This document shows positions 23,030 to 36,560 of a stretch of DNA of 64,000 bases, piece after piece (position 1 is the first letter of the stretch; every line of letters starts with the position of its first letter). Under the pieces are notes generated by a model. The model was given only the letters and a program-made list of their open reading frames with translations. It was not told the origin of the DNA and searched no databases. The DNA is from Epiperipatus broadwayi (taxonomy: Eukaryota > Onychophora > Udeonychophora > Euonychophora > Peripatidae): contig JAQFVV010006272.1 of assembly GCA_028023455.1 (NCBI GenBank), positions 3,081,127 through 3,145,126 of the forward strand. Reading direction: 5' to 3'. The position numbers and the translations under genes are program-made.

Positions 23030-24623
23030 TGGATTTTTTAAAATCAAATATAAATATTTGCTAAACTATACATATTGTTTTTTGAAATTTTTTGTTTAAC
23101 TTAATATTCATAGCACTTTGATGACACTAATAATTTTGTTTATGTTTTTTATCTTGCTTTAGGATTTTATTTTGTCACCATACATTTGATCAGCAGTTAT
23201 ACTTGTTTTACATTAGCTTTGTAATTGATTTTAGGACAAAATATTAAGAACAGTTTTATAGATTATTTTTATAAAATTTCTGTGTGTTTTTTTGATGTGG
23301 TGAATATAAATTTCAACAGTTGGCTATCACTTGAACATTTCAACAATGTTTCTGTGACCTTTTAATGGAAAAAATGGCATAAAGCACTATTTCAATCTAA
23401 GACATTATTAAATAAACATTAAATTTTTTTAGATAATGATAGAAATATTTGAAAATTGATAAAGTATACAAATATTCATAATTTATCCAGAATTGAACCT
23501 GAATTTTATCTCAATAATCCAACTTGTAATCATTAGAACTATGATACTATATTGAGATTTTTTTCATTTCCTAGTAAGTTAAACATGTGAATTTGCCTTT
23601 TGAAAATGTTAATTAAACACACCACTACCCTTATCTTGAAAGAAGTTAATTTTCAATTTTATTTTTCACTGTCATCATTTTACTTTGCTCTTAAAAAAAA
23701 ATTAAAAGCCTAATTATATTATAATCATGTTTTGTTTTCACATTCTCCATCAAATCACATCTGACCAGCTCATATTAACCTCATATACCCTCCAGCCAAT
23801 ACTAGCTAGATACCTATTTGCCAACCAGTTCTGTATCTATCTAAATTGGCTACATGCCAGCTTTCTAAAAAAAAACTTAAGATTCTTTGTGAACTAAAAA
23901 AAATTTTGCAGTCACCTAGATGAATTTGAATTGTCATGATGATGTTATGTGACATCCAGATTTATTAATTTTTAAGCCATGATATGTTTTTATAAATAAA
24001 TTGAATGCATTTCAAATGTATAAATGTTTAGTTTTTTTTTTAAAAAAACCTTATTTTTAAACATTTTTATTTAAATTAAAAATTCTATTTGTTTGTTTGT
24101 TCATTTGTTTTTTTATTTAGTTAAAATCTTGTAACTGTTTTTTAACTTACTTCTATCAAACAGACTTTATTCATATTTTGGATGTATATTAGATATCAAT
24201 GACAAGTCAATATAACAATCTAATATTTCAAAATTGTCTAGCCACTAGTCTAGTCTAACAGTATTGACAGATTAAATATCAACATACAGTGATGTGTAAT
24301 AGTTGACAGTATGCTTTTTTAAAATTTACTTTCACTGGATCTCATATCTAATTTGCTAACAGATGTCTACAGTTAATTACAATAGAAAGAAAAAAGATGA
24401 AGATGAAATCTTACTCTCTCTTGATTATTGAATAAACTTGTGTTTTAAAAAAACGTTGCTTTTATATTTTTAATGCATACCAATTTCATTTCAAGTATTA
24501 GGATTATGGTGACATTGTTTTTTGGTGGCCAGTTTTTAAACTTTTTTATGCAAAAACTTTATTGCAAAATATATGACTTATAGGAAATAAAAAATAATAT
24601 ATATTAAAAATATTTTATAAAAA
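23030..24623. other. A+T-rich spacer, no gene seen
   Basis: No coding or repeat relationship recognised. It contains several A/T homopolymers only. Confidence 0.5.
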
Positions 24624-24627
24624 ATAT

Positions 24628-26703
24628 TACGTAAACTGCACTACGGGGCGCCATCTAGGCATTTGAACCTAGAAAAATTTATAAAGTAGGCAGATACGTA
24701 AGTCAAAAAAAAAATTTTTTTTTTTTTTTTTTTTAAATTTTGATTCCGGTCGTTAGCCCATGTCACTAGCTCAGTGGAATAGCAGAGATTTAATAAGATA
24801 ATCTAAGAGTATATATAAAAAAAGGAATAAAATAAGCCACTGCCAATAATTAACATACAAACATTTATTTATGCACATATATATAAGATTTAAAATTATT
24901 TTAGTATTAATTTTACATTTTAACATTATTTTTAACTTTACCTTAGATTTTAATTTACATTTTAATTTCTATTATATTATAAGTTTACATTTTAATTAAG
25001 TTCACACAGATGGGATTATAAAAGCTTGTTTTAATATATTGCTATAGATCGGTTACATAGATTACACGGTTAAAAACATTTCAAAGTAAACATAAACGAT
25101 CAAAATATAAAATCATTGATTACTGACAATTGCGGAGGGAAATTTATACGTAACCCAATAGTATTCACCATAAGATACTTGCATTGTCACCAATAACTTA
25201 AAAGACATCCGAATAAATACATTTTAGATACTCACTGTAAGGTATCATTATTTATCGAATGTCTATATATTCTGATCAAATATGAAACCAAAACATAGTT
25301 AACCGATAAACAATCCATGCAACGTCTAAAACAACTTAAATTTAATGCATTTTTATTTAGGGTCGAGCATGAATACTACATAGATTTGATTGAAATTAAA
25401 ATATTCTATCCCTATTTAACCTTAGGCTAAAATTGCTCAAACTGGATCAATCATCTGATAATCGATGTATTCAATGTAATACGAAATACGGCAGCACCAA
25501 AAGAATTAAGAAAAGACATTACTCTCAATCAGATAGGAATATTACATCTATCTAACGAAGAACAATAAAAAAAAACTCCATAGAAAGAACTTCTCCGTCT
25601 TATAATTCCTTCCATAGGCAAATGGGTGGGGTATATATAACGATTCTGGTGCGAATCTCGATTACATCTACTAACTAATCAATATATCCAATCCATTGAC
25701 CCAATCTAACACGACATAAAACCTAAGGTTACCCCCCCTAATATAACTTTACGAATCTATAGCCATTCACGACTTAAGTTTAACATTTTTATAATTAATT
25801 TAACGGAAAACAAAAATCATAATAAAACTTAAAAGACAAAAATAAATAAATGGAAATGATTTTACAAAATAAATACATTAAATAAAATTATAACTAATTA
25901 ATAAATAGTATGGTCAGATAGAATAATATTGCATTATTTAAATCTGAAAGTTTTAATTTACTTTCATAAATTTTAAGTTCTACGTTATTTAAATAGTTAT
26001 CTTCATATATTCCTTGCATTGATAATCATGTCGCGAAGATTGGTATCTGTTGGGTTTATTTATCACCGGAGATTTTTTAGTTAGTTGGTCCTAATGTAGA
26101 AATGAGGCTCATTTTCTTCCTTTCTTAGCAGAACTGAAGATTGAGTGTGCATCTTTTCAATCCTCAGCACTAACACCTAGCTGTTACATCGTAATAATCA
26201 TCAATAACTAGTCACTGATTAATAATTTCCAAATTTTCCTTTTATATTAATGGGAAGATTGAATTTACATTCGCACCATCGATGTCCCTTTCCGTCCGTT
26301 CATAGGATTTCTTCTTATTTGCTAACGTTTCTTTTTTTCCTATCTGCGTATTTTTACTTTATGCGGCTGGTTTACATTTGACTAATTAAATTTATCATTT
26401 CCATTTCTGATTAATTAACCTGTTTTCCAAATCAAAGATATATTTAAAGATAAATTTAAAGATATAATTTTATCTCCAAATCTTTTTAAGTTTTTGTTTT
26501 TAAAATACCTTTTCTATTTTTAATACAGTTTTATTTTAATAATTTTTTATATCTGTGCGATTTAATATATAAGAGTTTAAGATGATATTTAATTTCAATT
26601 TTTAATTCTAAAAGAAAATTTTTAAATGCGAACTTTTTAATTTACTTTCATGTTTAATAAATAAAAAAAAACAACAATGTAACGAACGTCTGTGCTCGTT
26701 ACA
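24628..26703 (-). mobile_element. E5: LTR-like element (2.1 kb) on the minus strand flanked by ATAT
   Basis: Read on the minus strand it begins TGTAACGA and within 27 bases has TCGTTACA, a perfect 8-bp terminal hairpin like those of E1 and E3. It ends GCAGTTTACGTA. ATAT stands on both sides (24624-24627 and 26704-26707). Along its length it aligns with E6 (45935-47827): the AAAAGTTCGCA block, the GGAAATGAT...TTAATTAGTCAAA block, the CAATCCATTGACCCAAT block (25690, sense of the plus strand) and the GGTTCAAATG...CTAGATGG block near the end. No coding region is present. It is best explained as a solo LTR or LTR-derived element. Confidence 0.65.
24699..24734. repeat. A/T homopolymer palindrome
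   Basis: A run of nine A followed by about 20 T inside E5. It can fold back on itself and is prone to slippage. Confidence 0.8.
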
Positions 26704-26709
26704 ATATAT

Positions 26710-28188
26710 TTATTTCATTTTTTTAATAATACACCAAAAGCTCAAAAAATATTTTTTTCTTCAACCATAATTTTAGTTCTTATATTTAATTTGAAATAAA
26801 AGCATGGAGTTACATATAAAATCAAAATTGTGGCTTAAAAAACATTGGGTTTTTAGTTTATTACTGATCAAATTGAATAAAAGCATTTTTATAAAATAGT
26901 TTATATATATATTATTTTGAGTAAACTTAGAAAATGTAGAGTTAATTTTAAGAAGTATCAATAAATCAAAAATGAAACAAAAAGAGTCGGAGCAATGAAG
27001 AGAGCTAGAGGTTAAAACATTAGTATATATACAAAGTTTCGAAAATAAGTTTTGAAGAATTTCTACATTTCGTCCTAAAAGTGTAATTCACACACACTAG
27101 ATCAATTTATTAAGTAATGGATCTATTTTTAAACTTATGAGTGGTTGGATGTATATTTATTGAAGAAATTTATTTCTGAAAAAAATAATAAATAAGTATC
27201 ACTGATAAATACTTTAAAAAAGAAGTAAATCAACTCTAAATCCATCACACTTGTACTCTAGAAACATCTATTAGAATTACAGTTTTATAAAGTAAAAGAA
27301 TTTACAAAATTAAAAAAAAAATACTTTTATTAACACAGAGATAAAAAGAAAAAAAGACGTAAGTAAAGTAATAATAAAAAGGATATAAAAATGGTATTAA
27401 TTAATATATAAAAAAATGATTCGCATATTTTAATATGTTCTTAGAATTTAAAAAAATAATTATATGTAAAAAGTTTTTTTAATGAAATTGTTTGAATTCA
27501 GACAAAACTGTCTAATATTTTGAAGTAGACGAAAATTTACAAATAATCTTAGAATTTTTTTCAACATAATTAAACTGTAGCCACGCTTATAGTCATACCC
27601 TATTACGTCTGAAAAAAAAAAAAAAAAATTTCTATATTATGAATTAAGAGGTCGGAACAAAAAAAGCTAAAGCCTCTAAAAGTTTTACTAGCAAGCGAAC
27701 TGATGCACTTTTCTGAAAGGATGCTGAAAAGACTTTTGCCCAATATTAGACTACTTGAATCAGTTTTATCTCCCACTTATTTTAAGCTTATTCTTGCATA
27801 TGGAATGAACAGAATAAAAATTAATAATGAAATCATACTAAGTAATTCTTCCCATAATTTATTTAGCTTTTAATAAGATAAAAATAATACTAAGTAATAC
27901 GAAATTGAAACATTACCAATTAAAATATTTATTTTATTTTTTAAAATTAATATGTAAAAGTAAATGAAAGCAAAACTGATCTAAATTTTTTAAAAATATG
28001 TTAAAAAGTAGTTGTAGAAAGCATTCAATAATGATAATAATCATCTTCCTATAATAACTAAATTAAAGTTTGAAAAAAATTAGTATAATCTATTAAAGAA
28101 TAAAATTTTGCCAAGTTTATTGTAAAACAATTGGTACCGCTGCATTATAAATTAATTTTATTTATATAACATTCAGTATGGTCATAAT
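26710..28188. other. A+T-rich spacer, no gene seen
   Basis: No coding motif or repeat relationship recognised. Confidence 0.5.
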
Positions 28189-28277
28189 AGATATAATAAA
28201 CACCTCCATATTTCCCCATTCTTTTTAAATACATATAAATAAAGATATAATAAAAGACAAATGACCCCCAAGATGCA

Positions 28278-28303
28278 TTTCGTGCTGAACCAGCACTCAT
28301 CAG
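28278..28303 (-). ncRNA. Hammerhead-type ribozyme core, copy 1
   Basis: On the minus strand the sequence is CTGATGA, a 15-nt hairpin (GTGCTG/AGCAC around GTT-type loop), then GAAA. This is the invariant hammerhead catalytic core with a perfect stem II. A TGCAT/ATGCA pairing with upstream 28365-28375 could form stem III. Stem I is not obvious, so cleavage is unproven. Confidence 0.65.
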
Positions 28304-28684
28304 TTGACCCGGGTCACTATCTTCCATATATATCTCTATTATATGCAAAGTATTTATCTAAAGTAAATTGTTACATTTTCATTTACCATTGTCAAACTCC
28401 CTCCACTCACAACTTTGACGCCACCCATTTCAGATAAATACACTAATGATTATTACTAATCATTTTCGAAACTAGAGATTATCTCTAGCACAGATATAAA
28501 CTTTAAACCTTAGTTAAAGATTAATATATCTGATTTTTTTAAATTTACACACACGGAGTTATTCACCTTTCTCTGTCCCGTAAGTAATATCTTTATAGAT
28601 ATAATAAACACCTCCATATTTCCCCATTCTTTTTAAATTCATATAATAAAGATATAATAAAAGACAAATGACCCCCAAGATGCA

Positions 28685-28710
28685 TTTCGTGCTGAACCAG
28701 CACTCATCAG
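28685..28710 (-). ncRNA. Hammerhead-type ribozyme core, copy 2
   Basis: Identical core and stem II to copy 1 at a distance of 407 bp. The flank differs by a small change just upstream of the core (GGCC in place of GACCC on the plus strand). Confidence 0.65.
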
Positions 28711-28829
28711 TTGGCCGGGTCACTATCTCCCATATATATCTCTATTATATGCAAAGTATTTATCTAGAGTAAATTGTTACATTTTCATTTACCATTGTCA
28801 AACTCCCTCCACTCACAACTTTGAAGAAT

Positions 28830-30837
28830 TGATTTGAATATTATGATAGAATTTATTACTTATAAATATCTGATACGGTTGTACAGATTTGAAATCTGAG
28901 TCCTATATGCTTATTTTTTACTTTCCTAAGGATGTTATGATTCATGATGAGAGAGGAATAATACAATAGATGAAAGTTCCTGGATCAATTCCAAGTCATT
29001 TCAAATAAAAATAAACAGTTTAGTTAATTAATATAATAGTTGGGTTCAATCTGTAACGTGAATAAATGCTACATAGGATTTTTTAGCAACAAATCATATA
29101 AATAAAAAAGATTTATGTAAAATGTCATCATTTGGGATTGTTAAACATCTATGACACATTTTACTTAAACATAAATAAAATTTATATAGTGTATGTTCTA
29201 ATATTTTCTGACTAAAACTTTACTGCTATAATTCAGAAAAACCATGTTTTATACTCTTATAAAAACTTTACTCACTTATACCATCCATATTTATTTTCAT
29301 TATTTTATAACGACATAAATTATCATAACATCAGATAAAACTTCTTTTATAACCATTAAAATAACAATAACCATCACTGATAGAGTATATAAGATGATTT
29401 TCACACAAAATATTGTAGGTTTTTGCCTAATTTATTTGGATATCAAATTATATGATTTACACAATTTATGTGTTAACACAAAAAGTAAAATGGGATTGCT
29501 ATTAAAAATATGGATAGCAATATCATCATTTATCTATAGAGAACACTGGATTTGACTATGAAGAAACTACTGTGAACAATTTTTATTTTAAAACCAGTCT
29601 AGTGAAAAGAGTTTTCAAAATATTAAAAATTTGTATAACTTTTAATGATTTAATCTCAGTTTTTGTTTATATTTGGACAAATAGATTTTTTTTTAAAAAG
29701 CTCTTAAAAATTTTAAATACAGTAAAATTATTAATTTACTTGACAAAAATATCTTCAATTAAAAAATTCAACTGATAATAAATAATCATCATAATAGATA
29801 CAAAATTTCACAGGATAAAAACTTCGGATCATTCTGTCATCTATTTTATTTAATGTATTTATCACTGATCTTTCAGATACAGATACAAAATATAGAAAAT
29901 TAATCTATGTTGCCTTTTCTTTGACAAGGATGAAAAGATAATTTTTTTTCTGAAGACTGGTTCTTCTCATCTAACAAAGAGGTATACTCAATTTTTTATT
30001 TAAACAATCTAAGATTATGACATAATCTGAATAATACCTCATACAATAATAAATTGGAACATAATGCTATACTGAATACCATTTAGAAATAATCTTAGAT
30101 CATAGCCTATGTTATTTTCTTTGTTTAGCCAAGAATAGATCAAAATTAGTTTCTAGGAATAACTTTGATAGAAAAATAGCTAGCACTACTTAGGTTGTAG
30201 TAAAAATACTTAAAGATAGCTTCCTTAACACTAGCATATTCTGCTTATAAATTCTGCAACGCTATTTAAAGAAAAAGTCTCTATACTAAACTTCTTATGC
30301 AATTCTATACAGAGTCTATTATTATGGAAAATATTACTGGTTCATTCAAATCCATTCTTTTGCATTAGTATCCTGCTCTTTAACACATTCTTCCACCAGA
30401 TATTAGAAGAGTAATTGCTTGCCAAAAATGTATAAAAAACTATTAATCAGATTAGATTTTCCAATAACTCAGTATATAATTTCACAAACTAAGAATTATC
30501 TTAAATCAAAATCCTCTTTTAATATTCATCCAAGAATCTGCAATCTAAAAATTATAGTTAAAAAGTGGCATTTTTATGCTTCACAAGAAGAAATGTGGAC
30601 AAATGCAAATTATGAACCACATCGGTAATGACTGAAAATCTATGGCTGCATTAGAAGAATAAATCCATAAGTAAATCTATCTCATGGTTTGGAATAACTG
30701 TAGCTTTCTTTATAATATTTTGTTAGTAGTAATGCTGTAAAAATAAAATTCATTTATAAATAAATTGGATAACTTAAATTTTCCAAGATTTTTTGACAGA
30801 AATATCATTGAAAGTAATAGAAAGGCAATTTTGATAG
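28830..30837. other. A+T-rich spacer, no gene seen
   Basis: No coding motif or repeat relationship recognised; open frames here (29572-29775, 30419-30628) have no recognisable features. Confidence 0.5.
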
Positions 30838-30853
30838 CTTAAGGTTTATAGTT

Positions 30854-31138
30854 GTATTTTTATATTGGACTATTTCCATCATCTAATATGCATATTGAAT
30901 GTCTTTAGAAAAATTTAACTTTATTTAAATATTTCAAATACATTCAACTGTTAGGAATAGCACATCAAACAAGTTATTATATGCATGTTTCGAGAGGCTT
31001 TATTTTTGATTTTTTTCAGGTGTTGCTGTACTATCATGGGATTTGAACCTGGACTCTTAGATTCTTGAGTACTGAATTTTAAGGTAACACTTTAACCAAC
31101 TGAGCCATCCTGCCAAATCACAAACCTTCAGGAAAACA
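30854..31138 (-). mobile_element. S1a: tRNA-derived SINE with 16-bp target duplication
   Basis: A 16-bp direct repeat, CTTAAGGTTTATAGTT, flanks the element exactly (30838-30853 and 31139-31154). Read on the minus strand, the head (31113 downwards) has a perfect Pol III A box (TGGCTCAGTTGG) and B box (GGTTCAAATCC) in a class-II, tRNA-Leu/Ser-like layout. A 190-bp body follows. A second, decayed copy is at 34975-35205. It is a complete retroposed SINE. Confidence 0.8.
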
Positions 31139-31259
31139 CTTAAGGTTTATAGTTTACACTGAGGTTTATCATATCTGGTGCTCAAGCTTTTTATGACCTC
31201 CCAAGCAATAAAGCCATTGACTACTTTTACAATATAAAAATAAGCATAGATTGCTTAAG

Positions 31260-31900
31260 CCATTAAGACTTTTCAGAACATGTTTTGCAGTTAATGTTTC
31301 AGATCTTCTGGAAATGCTACAAATGTTGTTAGATGAAAACAAAAAAATAGAATTAAAAATAAATGCTTCATTTAATTTTAAAAAATGAGCAAGTATAAGT
31401 TAGTCAATCTACTAGTAGAAGTAAAAACAATGGTTGTCATCGATGGAAAATCTTGGTAATAATAGCTTACTTAATATGCATACGTGCTCTGAAAAGAATA
31501 TTTTTCATAATTGTGTTTAATTATTGTTTACAATCAATCTCAGTTCTTAAGCATTTAATAAAAAAATAATAAGAGAATTTTAGTGTAAACAGTGATAGAA
31601 AGAGATATAGATGGTATACATATATGAGAAAACAAACAGTTATCACTGTTATTATTGAAAATAATAAAGTTTAAAATCAATTGACTGCAGAATCCCAGAA
31701 GACTTGACAATATAAAAACAACTGACGTCTTAAACTAAATCCTAAAAGTGTATTATAAAAACTAAAATGAGATCACATATAATATAAATGAATGAAATAA
31801 AAAAAAATGTTTAAAATTATGTACAAAATAGAAGATGTAGATCCAGAGAAACTATATTTAACTAGGAGACACTTTCACCCTGCACTAGACTGATACGTTT
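31260..31900 (+). pseudogene. RTE-type LINE fossil (RT C-terminal part)
   Basis: Although riddled with stops, the order of traces matches the RTE element at 20.2-23.0 kb: SDLLEMLQMLLDENKKIELK (cf. ALELQEMLQELSDESRKVGL), a CSEKNIFHNCV trace, then the tail with RRHFHPALD (cf. GETFILQWID). It is an old 3' fragment. Confidence 0.45.
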
Positions 31901-32554
31901 TGAAAATTATATGTATATAAAAATTTAAAATAGTTGATGCAAATAAAAAAAGAGAAATGCTTTGCAATAGTATTTAGTAAAATGACGGGAAAAAATTTTG
32001 AATCAGACATTTTTAAGTGGAATATAGTTCCATAACATATTTAAAAGAGAGGGCAGATTTTCTAAAAAGCTAAGGTTCTTAATGCGATTTTGATTTAATA
32101 AACAAAATAGATACTACTTTTACTTCAAGTTACATATGTCTTAGATATATATCTGCAGATAATATAACTATTGAACAACAGAAATATGTATGATTTACAT
32201 GGTATAATGGTTAGTGCATCCACAAATTATGCAGTTTCATGGAAGCTTTAATTTAAATGAAATTTTGACTTTTTTAGATAGATCAATATATTCTATCTAG
32301 CAAGCTTAGAATTTTTTTCCAGTAGATATTTCTTAATAAAACTAACTAGTCACGATTAGTTACTAGTTACTTTTTTAAACATTCATAGCTAAAAAATAAA
32401 AGTAGAAAGAAGTCCATAAAAACCATTACTAAACGAAAATTGACTATTCTAATGATATTATATTTGTAAGAGTTTATTTTTCTTAAACTCGACTATTTCA
32501 TCTTTTTACGCTTAAAAAACACAGTCCAATAGTTTTATTGCTTCATAAGAAGTT

Positions 32555-32640
32555 CGAGCGCCGGTAGAACTGGAATCTAAATCCAAAGTCTTTATTTTTT
32601 AGTGTCTATTACTCTACCAATGCATTAAACCACTGCAGTA
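32555..32640 (-). repeat. Possible tRNA-like SINE head, decayed
   Basis: On the minus strand a GTGGTTTAATGC stretch resembles an A box and GGATTTAGATTCC a B box at suitable spacing. No target duplication or body was recognised. A similar weak trace (ATGGTATAATGGTTAGTGC) occurs on the plus strand at 32199. Confidence 0.3.
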
Positions 32641-34974
32641 CTTTTTTGTCTCTTATTTGTGTATATATAAATTGATTAAAAATAAAATATAGCAATTTTC
32701 ATTTCGCAATTTGACTGTTGATTTAATTCTTTATTGCATAAAAAGCACTACCATTAACCATCTGTGCAAATATATTTTCTTAACAGCTTTTCTTATTAGT
32801 CGATTAAAATTATAATCTATATTAATTCTGTAAACTATTGATCCACGTGTTTCTTAATGACGGAAGATACGACAGCTCGTTTAAAAGTAAAAGTGGTTTG
32901 AAATAATGTTAATTTCTTTTTAGCTTCATTTTGCAAGCCAAGCGAATACATTTATATGAAAGGGAAAAAAAAGGTTTCATTAAACTTTATTAAGAAGAAT
33001 TTGATTAAAAGGTTAGAAAAAAAATCGTTGTTTTAATTCAAATAAATTAATTTATGTAAAATAATAACTGTAAGTAAAATTAAAATGATTAAAACTATAA
33101 TAGTTACATACATCAAAACGCCAGCTGATGCGTTTATGATTAGAACTGCTAGAGTGTAATTTATTATTAAAATTAATTATAGCGTTAAATTAATTTTTTA
33201 AATAAAATCAAAAATTATATAGTCATTTTTTGTTCCACTTTTATATAATTATTTTGATTATTATTAAGTATTTTATTAAATATTACAATTAGTTTTGGAA
33301 TGTTATTATAAAAGTTATCATTGTCAAACTACTAATCTTATTTGATTATTAAATGGAGGTAATTAAAATAATTTGTTTTCTACTTTGTCTTCTACCCAAA
33401 TAAATGCTAAAGATTTCACATCTTTTACCATATATATTACATATTCTTGGTAATATATTACATATTTATAATATTATCATCAATTAGTATTACTGAAAAG
33501 TTAAAATGAGATACAAACAGTAGGAAAGGATTTTAAATAACCAATGTCTTCATTAGCTGCACTGGTAACAATTCATATGTTATTAATAATTTTAGATTTT
33601 CTGTCTATTATAATTGATAACGTTTCCAAATACAATTACTATAATGGCACCCATCTACCAGGCTATATACATTTCGTTTTTTCTTTTAAATATTTCTCTA
33701 AAATTAAGATTGAACATATTTTGCATATCTAAAATCTAGATTAGTAAAGAGTTCAAGAAATACAACAGAAAATTAAAATATAAAAAGGAAACAGTTTTCC
33801 ACCATCTTGCTGCAATAATTACTTTTTTCTTTAACTTGTTAAAAATTAATATAAAAATAAACTATATATTCTTCTGTGATCATATTGTTAAAATATTTCT
33901 ATTTGCAAAGCAACTAAAAACATTACACTTAGAGATATTAATTTAAATTGGTTTATTATTTTTTTAGTTTTTAATTTTAAAAAAGTAAGTAAAAATAAAC
34001 CTTCTTATGTTCTTCATTTAGAGATGTTGAGTTGTCTATGATGGAGAAAAGAAAGGATGTTTAGAGTAACTTTGCATTAGCCATGCATAACTGCAAATAA
34101 ATTACTTAATTCAAAATAAAAATGATGATGCTTTTTAGTTTTGATTTTTTGTAAATTCAAAAAGTAAACAGAGAGAATCCAAACAAATAAGAAATAAGTT
34201 TCATTTTAAACTTTTTTAAAATTTGTTTTTGTGGTTTCAAAAACAGTTAGTTCGTTTTTATTTTTATTTATATTGGTGGTTTGATTTGTACTTTGTATTG
34301 AATGTAACTGACAATTATTATTTTTGTTAAAATCAACAATTATGTCTATGACTGACTGTATCTCCTCCTCTGCTCAATTTTTATAAGCAAACAAAGAAGA
34401 AATTTTTAAAAAAAATAAAGACAAATAATAAGAAAAATTTTCAAACAAATCTGTCAATTGCAAGTACTAAAAGAGATTTTTGAAACTATGTGTCAATTAA
34501 TCTTGTAAACCAATATTAGGTAGAATTACAATGAGAAATCCAATGAAATCTTGAAAAAACTCTCTCTTTCCTCCTACCCTTTTTTATTTTCTTAAAATCA
34601 AAGAAGAAATTGAAAAGACAATATTAAAAATTTGAAATCAAAAAAAACCCTATCAATGAAAAGTAATGTGGTTTTTAGTCTTCATTTTGAATTTATAAAT
34701 TATATAGTATTATGATAAATCCTTTTTCAAATCCAAAAAATCATCAATTGATCACTCGGACATCAGAGAAAATGTAATGTAGATGGATGACTAGATCAGT
34801 ACCATTATACAGTAATTTCTATCTGATCATTAATAATCTTTTGAATAGGGTCTTAAATAATTGTGGGTAATTAAAGTCTTTTATATCTAAAACTTAATTA
34901 GAATTTTTTTTATATATAATATAGTAATGTTTTTCTGAAGTTGAGTGATGACAGCATTTTAGTGTTAATTATAT
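32641..34974. other. A+T-rich spacer, no gene seen
   Basis: No coding motif or repeat relationship recognised. Confidence 0.5.
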
Positions 34975-35205
34975 GATGAACTATTTCCATCATCTAACAT
35001 TAAATGTGTTTAGAAAAAAATTTAAACTTCATTTAAACATTTCAAATGCATTCAGCTGTTAGTAATAGCATGCAGATTAGTATATAAAATGATTCTTCAG
35101 ATGTTGTTAGTTTGATCAGTGACAGAATTAGCATGGAAATCAAACTTTGTTTTTTAGATTCATGAATATTGAATTTTAAGATCAATCCCTAACTAAAGTC
35201 ATTCA
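34975..35205 (-). mobile_element. S1b: decayed copy of the S1 SINE
   Basis: The tail block (CCATCATCTAACATTAAATG, TTTAAACTTCATTTAAAC, GCATTCAGCTGTTAGTAATA) aligns with 30880-30965. The tRNA head is recognisable only by position (TTCATGAATATTGAATTTTA). A near-inverted copy of its end (ATTAAATGATGGAAGTAGTT) stands at 35214, so another partial copy may abut it. Confidence 0.55.
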
Positions 35206-35259
35206 ATATTCAATATTAAATGATGGAAGTAGTTCAACATATAATTAATATATGTCTGT

Positions 35260-36367
35260 GTTAAATAAATTATTTTTTCCTTACTGTTTAATGATGTATT
35301 TATAAACATGTATTAATAATAATATTACATAGGCAAATGATACATTTCTGAATTCATGCATAAATTGAATTTTATGCAAGTTGAACTTTCCCAATGATTA
35401 CATGTTTATCATTAACAATTTAACAAATACAAATAAATGCAATTAATTAAAAAAGTTGTTTATGCAATATATAGTAAATAACAACTGGAGTTTGTGCTAA
35501 CTTAGATAACACATCTTTCAATTTTTTTGCATTTATGTTTAATTGTTTTATTTTTATTTCTTTAAAAAGTCCATATTTATGAAAGTTGAGTTTAGATAAA
35601 TAGTGGATGTAAAACATAATATGGTAACTTTTTGACCTTGAATATCTATCTCATTTTCTCAACCATTTTAACAAAAAATTTTAAAAAATAGTAAAAAAAT
35701 GAAAAAAACTCAAGTTGTAATATGTTGTGAGAACAACTGCCTTGGATCATATTATTATTTAATTTATTGTTTTATAATATGTAAATGTATTATTTGTGTT
35801 CAAATAAAATTTAAAATATAGTAAATTAAGAAGAGTGATACACCTTTAAGTATATGAATAAAACTAGTATTTTAAAAAGAAAGTATAGAATTTAGTAGAA
35901 TTTGAAATGTGCATGAATAAATAAAAATTTTGAAAAATTTCTACATCATACCTAAAGAAAAAGAAAATAATAATAATGTATTTCTAGAAAATGAATGTAT
36001 TGTTTTGCTCAAACAAATTCAGTTTTCTTCCTGTATGTTGTTATTAATTCCCAAAATATTTTAATAACCTCACTCATATAGAAAAGATAAGATCTTGTTT
36101 TAGTAGCCAATGTAGGACACTTTTTACATTAGGAAAAAGTGATAAATAACTTATATTTTATTATAAATATCTATAAAGCTATTTTGTCTAATGCAAACAA
36201 AAAATTTCAAATTTTATTGAAAATTTAAAAAAAACACATTTACAATTAATAAATAAAAAACTGAATCATTTTAAATATTTCATTAAAAAAAAAGTGTTCA
36301 GAATATTTTGTTTGACAAAAAAAATAATTTAAATTTCATTCAAAATTGGAAAAAAATATGCAACCTC
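35260..36367. other. A+T-rich spacer, no gene seen
   Basis: No coding motif or repeat relationship recognised. Confidence 0.5.
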
Positions 36368-36560
36368 TGTGCTGGTCAAAATTGTGTATTCGTCCAACAA
36401 GACCAATAATCCAAGCAAAAGTACCTTGAATCCAACCATGCACAAGATAGAGATGTCAGGGCAAGGGTGAATCCTAACCTATTTGCCTGAACTATTGCCT
36501 CTGTCTAATGGATAACGTTTGTGATGACACGAGCAGTGCTTGATTTTATTCTGTCCCAGC
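36368..36560 (+). repeat. E7: fragment related to the 5' ends of E2 and E4
   Basis: It starts TGTGCTGGT and carries the same order of blocks as E2 and E4: CCAACAAGA, AAAGTACCTTGAATCCAACC, ATG, a CAAGATAG, TCAGG, then CCTATTTGCCT. Similarity fades after about 190 bp. Unlike the others it is not flanked by an AT tract on the left. Confidence 0.55.

Larger units (their letters stand above)
28189..28826 (-). mobile_element. Hammerhead-ribozyme repeat, tandem dimer (unit 407 bp)
   Basis: A segment of about 235 bp at 28189-28424 recurs almost unchanged at 28597-28826. The two ribozyme cores are exactly 407 bp apart, so this is one full unit plus a partial second one, head to tail. No protein is encoded. 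On the minus strand the blocks GATTATCTCTAGTTT-like, GTCAAAGTTGTGAG and the hammerhead core recur in the units at 61.1-62.1 kb, so both loci belong to one family. The dimer layout is that of retroposed ribozyme repeats in animals (retrozyme-like or Penelope-associated). Confidence 0.7.

Noticed and set aside
24640-24800. tRNA-like SINE (TAGCTCAGTGG and GGTTCAAATG motifs)
   Set aside because: Both motifs are part of the E5/E6 element consensus, lie on opposite strands and have no target duplication of their own.
31026-31113. Functional tRNA-Leu gene on the minus strand
   Set aside because: A and B boxes are good but the stems do not close. The segment is the head of a SINE with target duplications.
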